From Halomonas cerina (GTDB taxonomy: Bacteria > Pseudomonadota > Gammaproteobacteria > Pseudomonadales > Halomonadaceae), in NCBI RefSeq assembly GCF_014192215.1, contig NZ_JACHXP010000006.1, positions 62,001 to 126,000 on the forward strand: 64,000 nt of DNA, given 5' to 3'. Position 1 is the first letter of the stretch. Every line of letters begins with the position of its first letter. Below, piece after piece: positions 44,629 to 52,246 of this stretch. The translations under genes and the position numbers were made by a program. The notes beneath the pieces are model-generated. The model was not told where the DNA came from and searched no databases. It worked only from the letters and a program-made list of their open reading frames with translations.

Positions 44629-44945
44629 GGCTCACCTCGCGATCGATCATGGGCTGGCGAGTACAGCATAGCCCGCCCGATCTCTTCCCGGCATGTCGGC
44701 CGCGATGGGCAAAGATGCGACGACAGACCGCCGGAGTGCGGCATGGAATGGGCCCTTTTCTCTCTAAGATGTCAATATGTAGTGGAGTGATGACAACTTG
44801 TCGTCTATATATGGTGCTCGGCGGTCAAGAATGACGCCGGAGTCTGCCCGTGCATTGACGCATATCAGGGCACGGGCGAGATGGCCGGCTTAGGATGGGC
44901 GGCTCGCGGCTCCGGCCGCCCCGCTGTAAGAGGAGAAGTGTTGTC
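44629..44945. other. Intergenic region ahead of ubiT, no gene
   Basis: 317 bases with an AT-rich part (44755-44815) and the Anr-type box at 44855-44868. I see no further gene. Confidence 0.65.
44855..44868. promoter_or_regulatory. Anr/FNR-type box ahead of ubiT-nrdJ
   Basis: TTGAC-GCAT-ATCAG has one mismatch (last base) from TTGAC-N4-ATCAA. Its centre is 84 bases before the ubiT start. Confidence 0.6.
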
Positions 44946-45431
44946 ATGCCACTGCCTTTGCCCTCCCTGTCATTGCCACGTCCCCCGGCGCCCAGCCGGC
45001 CGATTCGCGCCGTTGACCCGCGTGTTCCCTTGCATGTGAAGCGACGCCTGGTCGAGCCGCTGCCCAACCGCACCTTTGCCGAGCCGCTGGCCGAGGGCGA
45101 GTTCGATGCGCTGGAAGGGCGCGGCATCACCCTGGCCATCGAGGATCTCGGCATGGCGCTGACTCTCACCCTGGCGGGCGAGCGCCTGACGGTGTGTGCT
45201 GAGCTCGGCGAGGCCACTATCCGCGGCGGCTGGCGGGAGTTCCTCTGTCTGGCCACACGTCGCGAGGATCCCGATGCACTGTTCTTCCAGCGCCGGCTGC
45301 TGATCGAGGGCGATACCGAGTTGGGCCTGATGGCCAAGAACCTGCTCGACGGCCGTGAGGAGGGGCTCGCCCAAGGCCGCCTGGGCGAGTGGCTGGTCCA
45401 CCTGGAGCACCTGGCACGACGCCGCGCCTGA
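44946..45431 (+). CDS. ubiT: Anaerobic ubiquinone biosynthesis accessory factor UbiT (SCP2 domain)
   Basis: A 161-residue protein from ATG 44946 (AAGAGGAG upstream). A Pro-rich N-terminus leads into an SCP2 lipid-binding domain: LEGRGITLAIEDLGMALTLTLAG, ATIRGGWREFLCLATRREDPDALFFQRRLLIEGDTELGLMAKNLLD. The last segment is typical of the UbiT/YhbT subgroup. UbiT binds the polyprenyl intermediate in oxygen-independent ubiquinone synthesis together with UbiU and UbiV, whose genes lie 4-6 kb downstream. It is 37 bases ahead of nrdJa and probably co-transcribed with it. Confidence 0.85.
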   Translation: MPLPLPSLSLPRPPAPSRPIRAVDPRVPLHVKRRLVEPLPNRTFAEPLAEGEFDALEGRGITLAIEDLGMALTLTLAGERLTVCAELGEATIRGGWREFLCLATRREDPDALFFQRRLLIEGDTELGLMAKNLLDGREEGLAQGRLGEWLVHLEHLARRRA

Positions 45432-45468
45432 CACTGTCCATACTCTTAGCACTGTGGAGACATCGTCC

Positions 45469-47580
45469 ATGAGCACCCCCACCCAGGTTGCCCACACCTC
45501 CAGTGAGGTACCGATGCAGGGACCGTCGCGAGACATCTGGGACGCCAAATACCGCCTCAAGGACCGCCACGGCAAGCCGGTGGACAAGGACCCGGCCGCC
45601 ACCTATGAGCGCGTGGCCCGGGCCCTGGCGGCGGTGGAAGGCGATGCCGCCGAGGCATGGCTGCCGAAGTTCCGCTGGGCGCTGGAGAACGGTGCCATCC
45701 CCGCCGGGCGGATCATGTCCAACGCCGGCGCCGAGGCGTACAAGCCCTCGGTGAGCCTGATCAACTGCACCGTCTCGCGCACCATCCGCGACTCCATGCG
45801 CGATATCCTCGAGGCCGTAGTCGATGCCGGCATGACGCTCAAGGCGGGTTGCGGTATCGGTTATGAGCTCTCCACCCTGCGCCATAAGGGCGCCTTCGTG
45901 TTCGGCGCCGGGGCGGGCACCAACGGCCCCCTGGCGTTCATGGATATCTTCGACAAGATGTGCTTCACGGTGGCATCGGCGGGCGGTCGCCGCGGCGCCC
46001 AGATGGGCACCTTCGACGTGGGCCACCCCGATGTACAGGCCTTTATCGAGGCCAAGCGCGAGGCGGGCCGCCTGCGCCAGTTCAACCTCTCGCTGCTGAT
46101 CACCGACGAGTTCATGGAGGCGGTCAAGAACGACGCCGACTGGCCGCTGGCCTTCCCGCTGCATCCCGGCGAGAAGGATGATGTCGACGAGAACGAGTTG
46201 ATCTACCGCGACTGGCCGGTGGTCGAGGAGGGCTACACCGTCGATGACCAGGGCCGGGTGGCCTGCCGCGTCGTCGAGGTGATCAAGGCGCGCGCGCTGT
46301 GGGACACCATCATGCGTTCCACCTACGATTACGCCGAGCCGGGCTTCATCCTGATCGATGAAGTTAACCGCATGAATAACAACTGGTTCTGCGAGGAGAT
46401 ACGTGCCACCAATCCCTGTGGCGAGCAAGGACTTCCCCCCGAGGGCGCCTGTCTGCTGGGCTCGGTCAACCTGACCCGCTTCGTCATCGACCCCTTTGGC
46501 AACAAGCCGCGCTTCGACTGGGACCGCTACCGCCAGGTGGTGGCCATCTTCACCCGCATGCTCGATAACGTGGTGGAGATCAGCGGCCTGCCGCTCGCGG
46601 GCCAGCGCCGCGAGCTCGAGGCCAAGCGCCGCCATGGTATGGGCTTCCTGGGCCTGGGCTCCACGCTCACCATGCTCAAGATTCCCTACGGCTCGCCGGA
46701 GTCGCTGGCCTTCACCGAGGAGGTGAGCAAGGTGCTGGCCGTTGAGGGCTGGAAGCAGGCCCTCGAGCTGTCCCGCGAGAAGGGCATGGCCCCGGCGCTC
46801 GCCGAGGAGTACGCGCTCACCCCGAAGATGCTGCGCGAACGGCCGGAGCTTAAGAAGGACGGCTACGAGGTGGGTGACCGGGTGCCCGGGCGACTCCTGC
46901 ACGCCCGCTACAGCCGCTACATGCAGAAGATCGCCGAGGTGGCGCCGGAGCTGGTGGCGCAGCTCGCCGAACACGGTGCGCGTTTCACCCACCACAGCTC
47001 CATCGCGCCCACCGGCACCATCTCGCTGTCGCTGGGCAACAACGCCTCCAACGGCATCGAACCGTCCTTCTCGCACCGCTACTTCCGCAATGTCATCCAG
47101 TCAGGCAAGAAGACCAAGGAGCAGGTGGAGGTGGTCTCCTTCGAGCTGGCCGCCTACCGCCACTTCATCGCCGCCGACGCGGTGGAGAGCGACCTGCCCG
47201 ACTACTTCATCACCGCCGATGCCGTCACCCCGACGCAGCACGTAGCGGTGCAGGCCGCCGCCCAGGGCTGGGTGGACTCGGCGATCTCCAAGACGGTCAA
47301 CGTGCCCACCGACTTCCCCTTCGAGGCGTTCAAGGATCTCTACCTGGACGCCTACGCCAGCCGGCTCAAGGGCTGCACCACCTTCCGCTTCAATCCCGAG
47401 GCCTTCCAGGGCGTGCTGGTGCGCGAGGACGATCTCAAGAATACCACCTACGTCTTCGAGCTGGAGAACGGCGAGACCGTCGAGCTGGCCGGCGACGAGA
47501 AGGTGATCTACGACGGCGAGGAACACAACGCGGCGAACCTCTATGAGGCGCTGAAGGAAGGCACCTATGGCAAGTGGTAA
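45469..47580 (+). CDS. nrdJa: Class II (B12-dependent) ribonucleotide reductase, large part
   Basis: A 703-residue catalytic subunit. Conserved features are SLINCTVSRTI (first redox cysteine), AGCGIGYELSTLR, NPCGEQGLPPEGACLLGSVNLTRF (finger-loop cysteine region NPCGEQ), APTGTISLSLGN and CTTFRFNP. It begins at ATG 45469. The second half with the redox-active tail is a separate gene, nrdJb, as in Pseudomonas aeruginosa. The enzyme uses adenosylcobalamin and works with or without oxygen, so it supplies dNTPs during anaerobic respiration. Confidence 0.93.
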   Translation: MSTPTQVAHTSSEVPMQGPSRDIWDAKYRLKDRHGKPVDKDPAATYERVARALAAVEGDAAEAWLPKFRWALENGAIPAGRIMSNAGAEAYKPSVSLINCTVSRTIRDSMRDILEAVVDAGMTLKAGCGIGYELSTLRHKGAFVFGAGAGTNGPLAFMDIFDKMCFTVASAGGRRGAQMGTFDVGHPDVQAFIEAKREAGRLRQFNLSLLITDEFMEAVKNDADWPLAFPLHPGEKDDVDENELIYRDWPVVEEGYTVDDQGRVACRVVEVIKARALWDTIMRSTYDYAEPGFILIDEVNRMNNNWFCEEIRATNPCGEQGLPPEGACLLGSVNLTRFVIDPFGNKPRFDWDRYRQVVAIFTRMLDNVVEISGLPLAGQRRELEAKRRHGMGFLGLGSTLTMLKIPYGSPESLAFTEEVSKVLAVEGWKQALELSREKGMAPALAEEYALTPKMLRERPELKKDGYEVGDRVPGRLLHARYSRYMQKIAEVAPELVAQLAEHGARFTHHSSIAPTGTISLSLGNNASNGIEPSFSHRYFRNVIQSGKKTKEQVEVVSFELAAYRHFIAADAVESDLPDYFITADAVTPTQHVAVQAAAQGWVDSAISKTVNVPTDFPFEAFKDLYLDAYASRLKGCTTFRFNPEAFQGVLVREDDLKNTTYVFELENGETVELAGDEKVIYDGEEHNAANLYEALKEGTYGKW

Positions 47581-47655
47581 TCACGTCACTTGCCGGATTA
47601 GCCCCAAGCGATGGACGCCCAGTGCCACCCAACAACTTTCCGGAGGAGCCCCCTG

Positions 47656-48393
47656 ATGGCCGTCGAGATCAATTCTCGAATCGTCTCCTACAGCATCAAG
47701 AAGGCGGTGGAGGCGCCGCCGCTGGCCGACGAGAGCCCGCTCACGGTGCGAATCCCCTCGCGTCCCGAGGGCACGCTCGAGGCCGTATCGGAGAAGATCT
47801 CCTACGTCGGTGCCGAAGGTCGCAAGAAGGTCTATCTACTGGTCTCCTTCATGCCGGTGGAGGGGGTGCTGGGTGGCCAGCGGGTGGTGATCGAGCGCCC
47901 GGTGGAGTTCTTCTTCCCTTCCGGCCAGCTCTCCAGCGAGCACCAGTGGATCACCGCCACCATGCGTAGCCTGTCGCTGGCCGCCCGGGGCGGCTATGTC
48001 ACCCAGGCGGTGGCCGACCTGCGCAAGGTGGCCTGGGACAAGGGGCTGGTGCGTTGCGGCATGAACCGCTGGGGCAAGCCGATGTTCCACGACTCCGAGG
48101 TGGCGGCCATCGCCTGGTCGATCCAGCAGATCCTCTACCGCCGCGGCTTCCTCGACCAGGACGGCCATCAGGTGCCGGTGGAGGAACTGGTGGCCCGCTA
48201 TGCCCAGCGTCAGGCCAGTGGCCACCTGTGGCAGCCGCCCTCCCCGGAGGCGGTCGAGCAGGCCGAGCGCAAAGCCGTCGAGAAGGGTGACGGCCCTACC
48301 GTGGTCGGCCATTGCCCGGAGTGCCGCGGCGAGCTGATCATGATGGACGGCTGCCCGACCTGCACAGGCTGCGGCTGGTCGAAGTGCGGCTAG
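47656..48393 (+). CDS. nrdJb: Class II ribonucleotide reductase, C-terminal part (TSCPD/NrdJb)
   Basis: A 245-residue protein from ATG 47656 with CGGAGGAG upstream. VRIPSRPEGTLEAVSEKISYVG and VRCGMNRWGKPMFHDSEVAAIAWS match the TSCPD-type domain. The tail CPECRGEL...CPTCTGCGWSKCG holds a zinc-ribbon-like cysteine set and the final redox pair that regenerates the active site of NrdJa. It follows nrdJa by 75 bases and is the expected split partner. Confidence 0.9.
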   Translation: MAVEINSRIVSYSIKKAVEAPPLADESPLTVRIPSRPEGTLEAVSEKISYVGAEGRKKVYLLVSFMPVEGVLGGQRVVIERPVEFFFPSGQLSSEHQWITATMRSLSLAARGGYVTQAVADLRKVAWDKGLVRCGMNRWGKPMFHDSEVAAIAWSIQQILYRRGFLDQDGHQVPVEELVARYAQRQASGHLWQPPSPEAVEQAERKAVEKGDGPTVVGHCPECRGELIMMDGCPTCTGCGWSKCG

Positions 48394-48417
48394 GAGTTGA
48401 CCGGCACCGGTCCGAAC

Positions 48418-48446
48418 GAGAAGGGGCGACTGCGTCGCCCCTTCTC
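48418..48446. terminator. Hairpin between nrdJb and a convergent small gene
   Basis: GAGAAGGGGCGAC (48418-48430), TGC loop, GTCGCCCCTTCTC (48434-48446): 13 perfect base pairs, little T-tract. It serves both convergent units. Confidence 0.7.
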
Positions 48447-48469
48447 CTGCTCAGGCCTTCTCCTTCCGC

Positions 48470-48748
48470 CTACGCCTTCTTGCCACCGTCGAGGGAAATG
48501 TCGAGGCGGATGTGGCGATCCGTCGGTGGCAGGCTGACCACGTCGATCGCATGCTCGGCCATCTTGCGGCGTAACTCCTCATACGCCTGGTCATCGTTCT
48601 CCTTGAGCCGAGCCAGCTGGCTTTCGGTGATCCCCTGGCTGCCCAGGTAGTTCTTGGCCGTCTGCCGAAGCGCATCGCCCGTTTCGCCGCTGATGAGTTG
48701 GTGAAACTCTTCATCGGCCATGCTGACGTTTTCGATAACAATTTCCAT
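48470..48748 (-). CDS. Small conserved-looking protein of unknown function
   Basis: A 92-residue soluble protein with no cysteine. It opens MEIVIENVSMADEEFHQLI and ends in a short basic tail (GGKKA). It is rich in charged residues and predicted helix in the middle (ESQLARLKENDDQAYEELRRKMAE), with beta-like ends. AAGGAGG upstream of the ATG and good codon usage support a real gene. I do not recognise the family. It is convergent with nrdJb and upstream of nothing on its strand. Confidence 0.65.
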   Translation of the reverse strand: MEIVIENVSMADEEFHQLISGETGDALRQTAKNYLGSQGITESQLARLKENDDQAYEELRRKMAEHAIDVVSLPPTDRHIRLDISLDGGKKA

Positions 48749-48905
48749 GCACCCCTCCTTAGATGGGCCGAATGGGGATGTGGCACGAGCGTCTACTGCT
48801 TTACCCTAGACCTCAGCCATGGGCCCGAGCAAATGGCGGGCGGCGACCCAGCGCGCCTTGCCTTCCCGCGCCGATGAAGGGAGCGCTCCTATGGCGGGTT
48901 GCCGT

Positions 48906-49652
48906 TCAGCGCCTCAGCTCGAGCCGCGCGAAGTGGGGCCTGAGCCGCCGTACCAGGGCCTCCAGCGCCTCCCGGGTCGGGGCACCGGGCACCGGCCGGC
49001 AGTAGTCGGGGTCCTGGCACCGCTCGGTGCGAGCCAGCTGCAACGCATAGCGGCGCACGCCGCAGTCGGCCAGCGTCATGGCCAGGCGCTCCACGTCGTC
49101 CAGGGTGAAATCCCGCCAGTGCACCGTGGTGCGGCACTCGAAGGCGACGTCGCCGTCGAGCAGGGCCTCCAGGCTGCGGGCATGGCGCTGCCAGACGCCG
49201 GGACGGCCGCCGATGCGATCGAAGTGGCGGCCGCGGCCCTTGACGTCCAGGGCGACCCAGTCCAGCTGCGGCAGCAAGGCGGTCAGGCGCTCCGGGTAAG
49301 GGCCCGCCGTGTGCAGGCCCACGGCGAGGCCCCGCTCACGGACCCGGGCGATGGCCTCGGGAAGGTCGGTGTGCAGGGTCGGCTCGCCGCCGCTGAATAC
49401 CACCGCCTCCAGGTCGCCGAGGCGTGCCGAGAGGTAGTCATGAACCGCCTCCCACTCGCCGGGGTCGCCGCGTCGCGGCGCCATCATCTGGCCGTTTTCG
49501 CAGTAGCCGCACTGCAGCGGGCAGCCCTGGAGGTAGATCACCAGGGCACGACGCCCGGGGAAGGCCTGGCAGTCGAGGGTGGTCAGCCCGGCCAGCGGCA
49601 GCCGCAGCGGTGCCTGGCCGACCGGGACGAGCGGTTGCACCGGGATCCTCAT
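48906..49652 (-). CDS. Radical SAM protein, NrdG-like activase in the ubiUV operon
   Basis: A 248-residue radical SAM enzyme. LQGCPLQCGYCEN gives cluster ligands C44, C48 and C51. VFSGGEPTLH is the SAM-binding GGE motif. It would usually be named anaerobic ribonucleoside-triphosphate reductase activating protein. No class III reductase (nrdD) is present here, and the window's own reductase is class II, which needs no activase. It overlaps the ubiV stop by four bases, so it is co-translated with ubiUV. Either nrdD lies elsewhere or this is a different activase linked to anaerobic quinone synthesis. Confidence 0.8.
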   Translation of the reverse strand: MRIPVQPLVPVGQAPLRLPLAGLTTLDCQAFPGRRALVIYLQGCPLQCGYCENGQMMAPRRGDPGEWEAVHDYLSARLGDLEAVVFSGGEPTLHTDLPEAIARVRERGLAVGLHTAGPYPERLTALLPQLDWVALDVKGRGRHFDRIGGRPGVWQRHARSLEALLDGDVAFECRTTVHWRDFTLDDVERLAMTLADCGVRRYALQLARTERCQDPDYCRPVPGAPTREALEALVRRLRPHFARLELRR

Positions 49653-50578
49653 GACGTCGCCTCGGCGCGGGTGTTGTCCATGCCGGGCCGGCCGTGCCAG
49701 TAGCCGTCACAGAGGCCGGCGTCGACCAGGGCCAGCGGATCGGGGGCGGGAAGCGTTCCGCGCCGCGCCGCATCGAAGGTGACCACTACCTCGGCCATGC
49801 CCTCGGCGCGGGGGCTGAGCCGCGCCACCGCCACGTCCAGCTCGGCCATGGTGGGCACCTCGTGACGCAGATCCTGGCAGGCCCCGGACAGGGTCTGGAT
49901 GCCGTTGAGGGTGAAGACCTCCCGGGCCTCCTGGGAGCGCAGCGCCAGGCCCTCGGGGTACTGTTGGCAGACGAACCGGCAGCGGTCCTTGGGTTTCTGG
50001 TGGCGCCGGGCGGTGAAGCAGCGCGACGACCAGGCCAGCGGCAGGTGACCGTAGGCGAGTACCTCGCAGGGCGCCTCGAGCCCTTCCGCGCGGCAGTCAG
50101 CGAGCAGCCGGGCGAGATCATGGCGCGACATTTCCACCGGGGCGTGCCAGCGCTGCATGCCGGCGCGTGCCATGACGCCGATCGCCGCGGTGTTGTAGAG
50201 GTTGAGGGCCGCCCCGGCGACGAAGGGCAAGCCGGCCGCCGAGAGCCGCTGCACCGCACTCTGGTCGTTGGCCTCGACGGTGAATTCGCCGTTGTCGCAC
50301 AACTTGCGCAGGTCGCGCAGGTCGCGCAGGTCGGCCTCGGACTCGATCAGCGTCTGGCTCGCCAGCACCACCCGCTTGCCGCTCTGGGCGAGCTCCCGGC
50401 CTAGCCCTAGCCAGTCGTCGAGCTTCATGTCGCGGCGCCGCGAGCAGACCGACTCACCGAGGTAAACGATCTCGATGGGCCAGTCGGCGGCCTCCCGATA
50501 GAAGGCCGCATAGCGCTCGCGGGTCCAGTAGAAGAGCACCGGGCCCAGCGACAGCTGCAGGGTGTCGGAAGTCGGCAT
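49649..50578 (-). CDS. ubiV: Ubiquinone biosynthesis protein UbiV (U32 peptidase-like)
   Basis: A 309-residue protein of the peptidase U32 family. C45, C187, C200 and C204 have the same spacing (13 and 4 for the last three) as the [4Fe-4S] ligands C39, C180, C193 and C197 of E. coli UbiV. FTARRHQKPKDRCRFVCQQYP is the diagnostic region. With UbiU it performs the oxygen-independent ring hydroxylations of ubiquinone synthesis, using prephenate as oxygen donor. It lies eight bases after ubiU. Residues 83-91 are a Asp-Leu-Arg triple repeat coded by a 9-base tandem repeat. Confidence 0.92.
   Translation of the reverse strand: MPTSDTLQLSLGPVLFYWTRERYAAFYREAADWPIEIVYLGESVCSRRRDMKLDDWLGLGRELAQSGKRVVLASQTLIESEADLRDLRDLRKLCDNGEFTVEANDQSAVQRLSAAGLPFVAGAALNLYNTAAIGVMARAGMQRWHAPVEMSRHDLARLLADCRAEGLEAPCEVLAYGHLPLAWSSRCFTARRHQKPKDRCRFVCQQYPEGLALRSQEAREVFTLNGIQTLSGACQDLRHEVPTMAELDVAVARLSPRAEGMAEVVVTFDAARRGTLPAPDPLALVDAGLCDGYWHGRPGMDNTRAEATS
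50305..50335. repeat. 9-base tandem repeat inside ubiV
   Basis: Three copies of GCGCAGGTC (on the minus strand GACCTGCGC) encode Asp-Leu-Arg three times. It is in frame, so copy-number changes would only add or remove three residues. Confidence 0.7.
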
Positions 50579-50586
50579 GGGGTCTC

Positions 50587-51582
50587 CTATTTCCAGTGAC
50601 GCTCATAGGCGCCCAGGGTGGTGGTGGTGCCCTCGGAGAGCGCACCGAGGCCGGTCATCCAGGCGGGGTCAGGATGGAAGCGCACCGGGGACTGGGCGAG
50701 GCGGTCCAGCGCCTGGCGCCAGATGCCGGCCACCTTCGACACGTAGGCGGGGCTGCGCTGGCGGCCCTCGATCTTCACCGCGTGGATGCCGAGTTCCTTG
50801 AGCTCCGGCAGCAGCTCCAGGGTATTGAGGCTGGTGGGTTCCTCGATGGCGTGGTAGGTCTCGCCCCCGACCTCGAAGCGTCCCTTGCACAGGGTCGGGT
50901 AGCCGGCCCGTTCGCCCTCGCCGTAGCGGTCGATCAGCACGCCGCCCAGGCGCGATTCCAGGCCCGCCGGGGTCTGTTCCCAGCGCACGTGAGCCGCGGG
51001 CGAGCAGACGCCGCGGGTGTTGGGCGACTCGCCGGTGAGGTAGGACGACAGGTAGCAGCGCCCCTCGGCCATGATGCACAGGCTGCCGAAGGCGAACACC
51101 TCGAGCTCCACCGGGCTTTGCTTCGCCAGATCACGCACCTGGGTGATGGAGAGCACGCGGGGCAGCACGGCGCGCCGGATGCCGAACTGCTCGTGGTAGA
51201 AGCGCAGTGCCTCGACGCTGGTGGCCGAGCCCTGTACCGAGAGGTGGCGGGGAAGGGAGGGATGGCGTCGCGCGGCGTAGTCCAAAAGCCCCATGTCGGC
51301 CAGGATCAGGGCGTCGACACCCAACTCGGCGGCCTGGTCCACGGCACGGGTCCACAGGGCCCAGCCGTCGGGCTGCGGGTAGGTGTTGATGGCACAGAAC
51401 ACCCGCTTGCCGCGGGCGTGGGCGTAGTCGATGCCCTCCCGGGCACGCCGGCCGGTGAAGTTAAGCCCGGCGAACTGGCGGGCGTTGGTGGCGTTCTGGA
51501 AGCCGAAATAGACGGCGTCGGCTCCTTCATCCACGGCCCGCTTCAGGGCGGGCAGGTTGCCAGCCGGGCAGACGAGCTCCAT
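50587..51582 (-). CDS. ubiU: Ubiquinone biosynthesis protein UbiU (U32 peptidase-like)
   Basis: A 331-residue protein. C169, C176, C193 and C232 (SLCIMAEGRCYLSSYLTGE, TRGVCSP, PTLCKGRFE) are at the same positions as the [4Fe-4S] ligands of E. coli UbiU. MELVCPAGNLPALK and VYFGFQNATNARQFAGLNF are the usual start. It forms a heterodimer with UbiV for anaerobic ubiquinone hydroxylation. It heads a ubiU-ubiV-radical SAM operon behind an Anr-type box shared with a divergent globin gene. Confidence 0.93.
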   Translation of the reverse strand: MELVCPAGNLPALKRAVDEGADAVYFGFQNATNARQFAGLNFTGRRAREGIDYAHARGKRVFCAINTYPQPDGWALWTRAVDQAAELGVDALILADMGLLDYAARRHPSLPRHLSVQGSATSVEALRFYHEQFGIRRAVLPRVLSITQVRDLAKQSPVELEVFAFGSLCIMAEGRCYLSSYLTGESPNTRGVCSPAAHVRWEQTPAGLESRLGGVLIDRYGEGERAGYPTLCKGRFEVGGETYHAIEEPTSLNTLELLPELKELGIHAVKIEGRQRSPAYVSKVAGIWRQALDRLAQSPVRFHPDPAWMTGLGALSEGTTTTLGAYERHWK

Positions 51583-51640
51583 GGCGAGACTCCTGTCGAT
51601 AAAAACCCGACCATGCTAGTCGAGCATTCGTGGCCGTCCT

Positions 51641-51654
51641 TTGATGCATGTCAT
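51641..51654. promoter_or_regulatory. Anr/Dnr/FNR-type box between ubiU and the globin gene
   Basis: TTGAT-GCAT-GTCAT, the same half-sites as the box ahead of the nos operon, with one mismatch from TTGAT-N4-GTCAA. The centre is 65 bases from the ubiU start and 85 bases from the globin start. Confidence 0.62.
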
Positions 51655-51732
51655 GCCGGGGCGCCACAAGGCCGCCGGAAGGGCATGGCTGGCCTAGGCT
51701 TGCCGCAAGAGAGGTTGCCGCGTGGAGGCCGC

Positions 51733-52194
51733 ATGGACATCGAGCAGCTCTTCAATGCCAGCTTCGTGCGCGTGCTCAACCGCGAGGTCAACGGCCAGGA
51801 GTTTTTCGAGGCCTTCTATGAGCGCTTCATCGCCGCTTCGCCGGAGGTCGCGGAGAAGTTCCGCCACACCGATATGGCGCGACAGCGGCTCATGCTCAAG
51901 AAGGCTTTCTATCACCTGTTGGCCTTCTACGGGTCGAGCAATGCCGACTACTACCTCGATCAGGTGGCGATCAGCCACAGTCGTGCCCACCTCGACATAC
52001 GCCCCGGGCTCTATGACCTGTGGCTCGATGCGCTGGTCGAGACGGCACGTCGCTTCGACGACGAGTTCAATGACGACGTGGAGTTGGCCTGGCGGCTGGT
52101 GATGACGCCGGGGATCGTCTACGTGACCTTCCACTATGACCGGGTGGCGGGGCCTCCTGAGCCGCGAGCCACGGATGGGCCAGCCGCGCGGTAA
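51733..52194 (+). CDS. Single-domain bacterial globin
   Basis: A 153-residue all-helical protein (MDIEQLFNASFVRVL, FFEAFYERFIAASPEVAEKFRHTD, LMLKKAFYHLLAFYG, VAISHSRAHLDIRPGLYDLWLDALVETARRFD). The pattern fits globin helices B to H, with a likely proximal histidine in SHSRAHLDI. TGGAGG lies upstream. It is divergent from ubiU across an Anr-type box and near NO-defence genes, suggesting a role with NO or oxygen under microaerobic conditions. The exact globin subfamily is not certain. Confidence 0.7.
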   Translation: MDIEQLFNASFVRVLNREVNGQEFFEAFYERFIAASPEVAEKFRHTDMARQRLMLKKAFYHLLAFYGSSNADYYLDQVAISHSRAHLDIRPGLYDLWLDALVETARRFDDEFNDDVELAWRLVMTPGIVYVTFHYDRVAGPPEPRATDGPAAR

Positions 52195-52246
52195 GCTCAC
52201 GCGGCCGGCGTCCCCATGGGCCGCCAGGGCCCCTAAGAGGCCGGGC

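Noticed and set aside
45217..47076. A 619-residue minus-strand frame opposite nrdJa
   Set aside because: Shadow of nrdJa; composition is typical of antisense frames and it has no start context.
51680..51720. A sigma-54 promoter ahead of the globin (TGGCCT...TTGC)
   Set aside because: The GG-to-GC spacing is nine, not ten, so it does not fit the strict -24/-12 rule.
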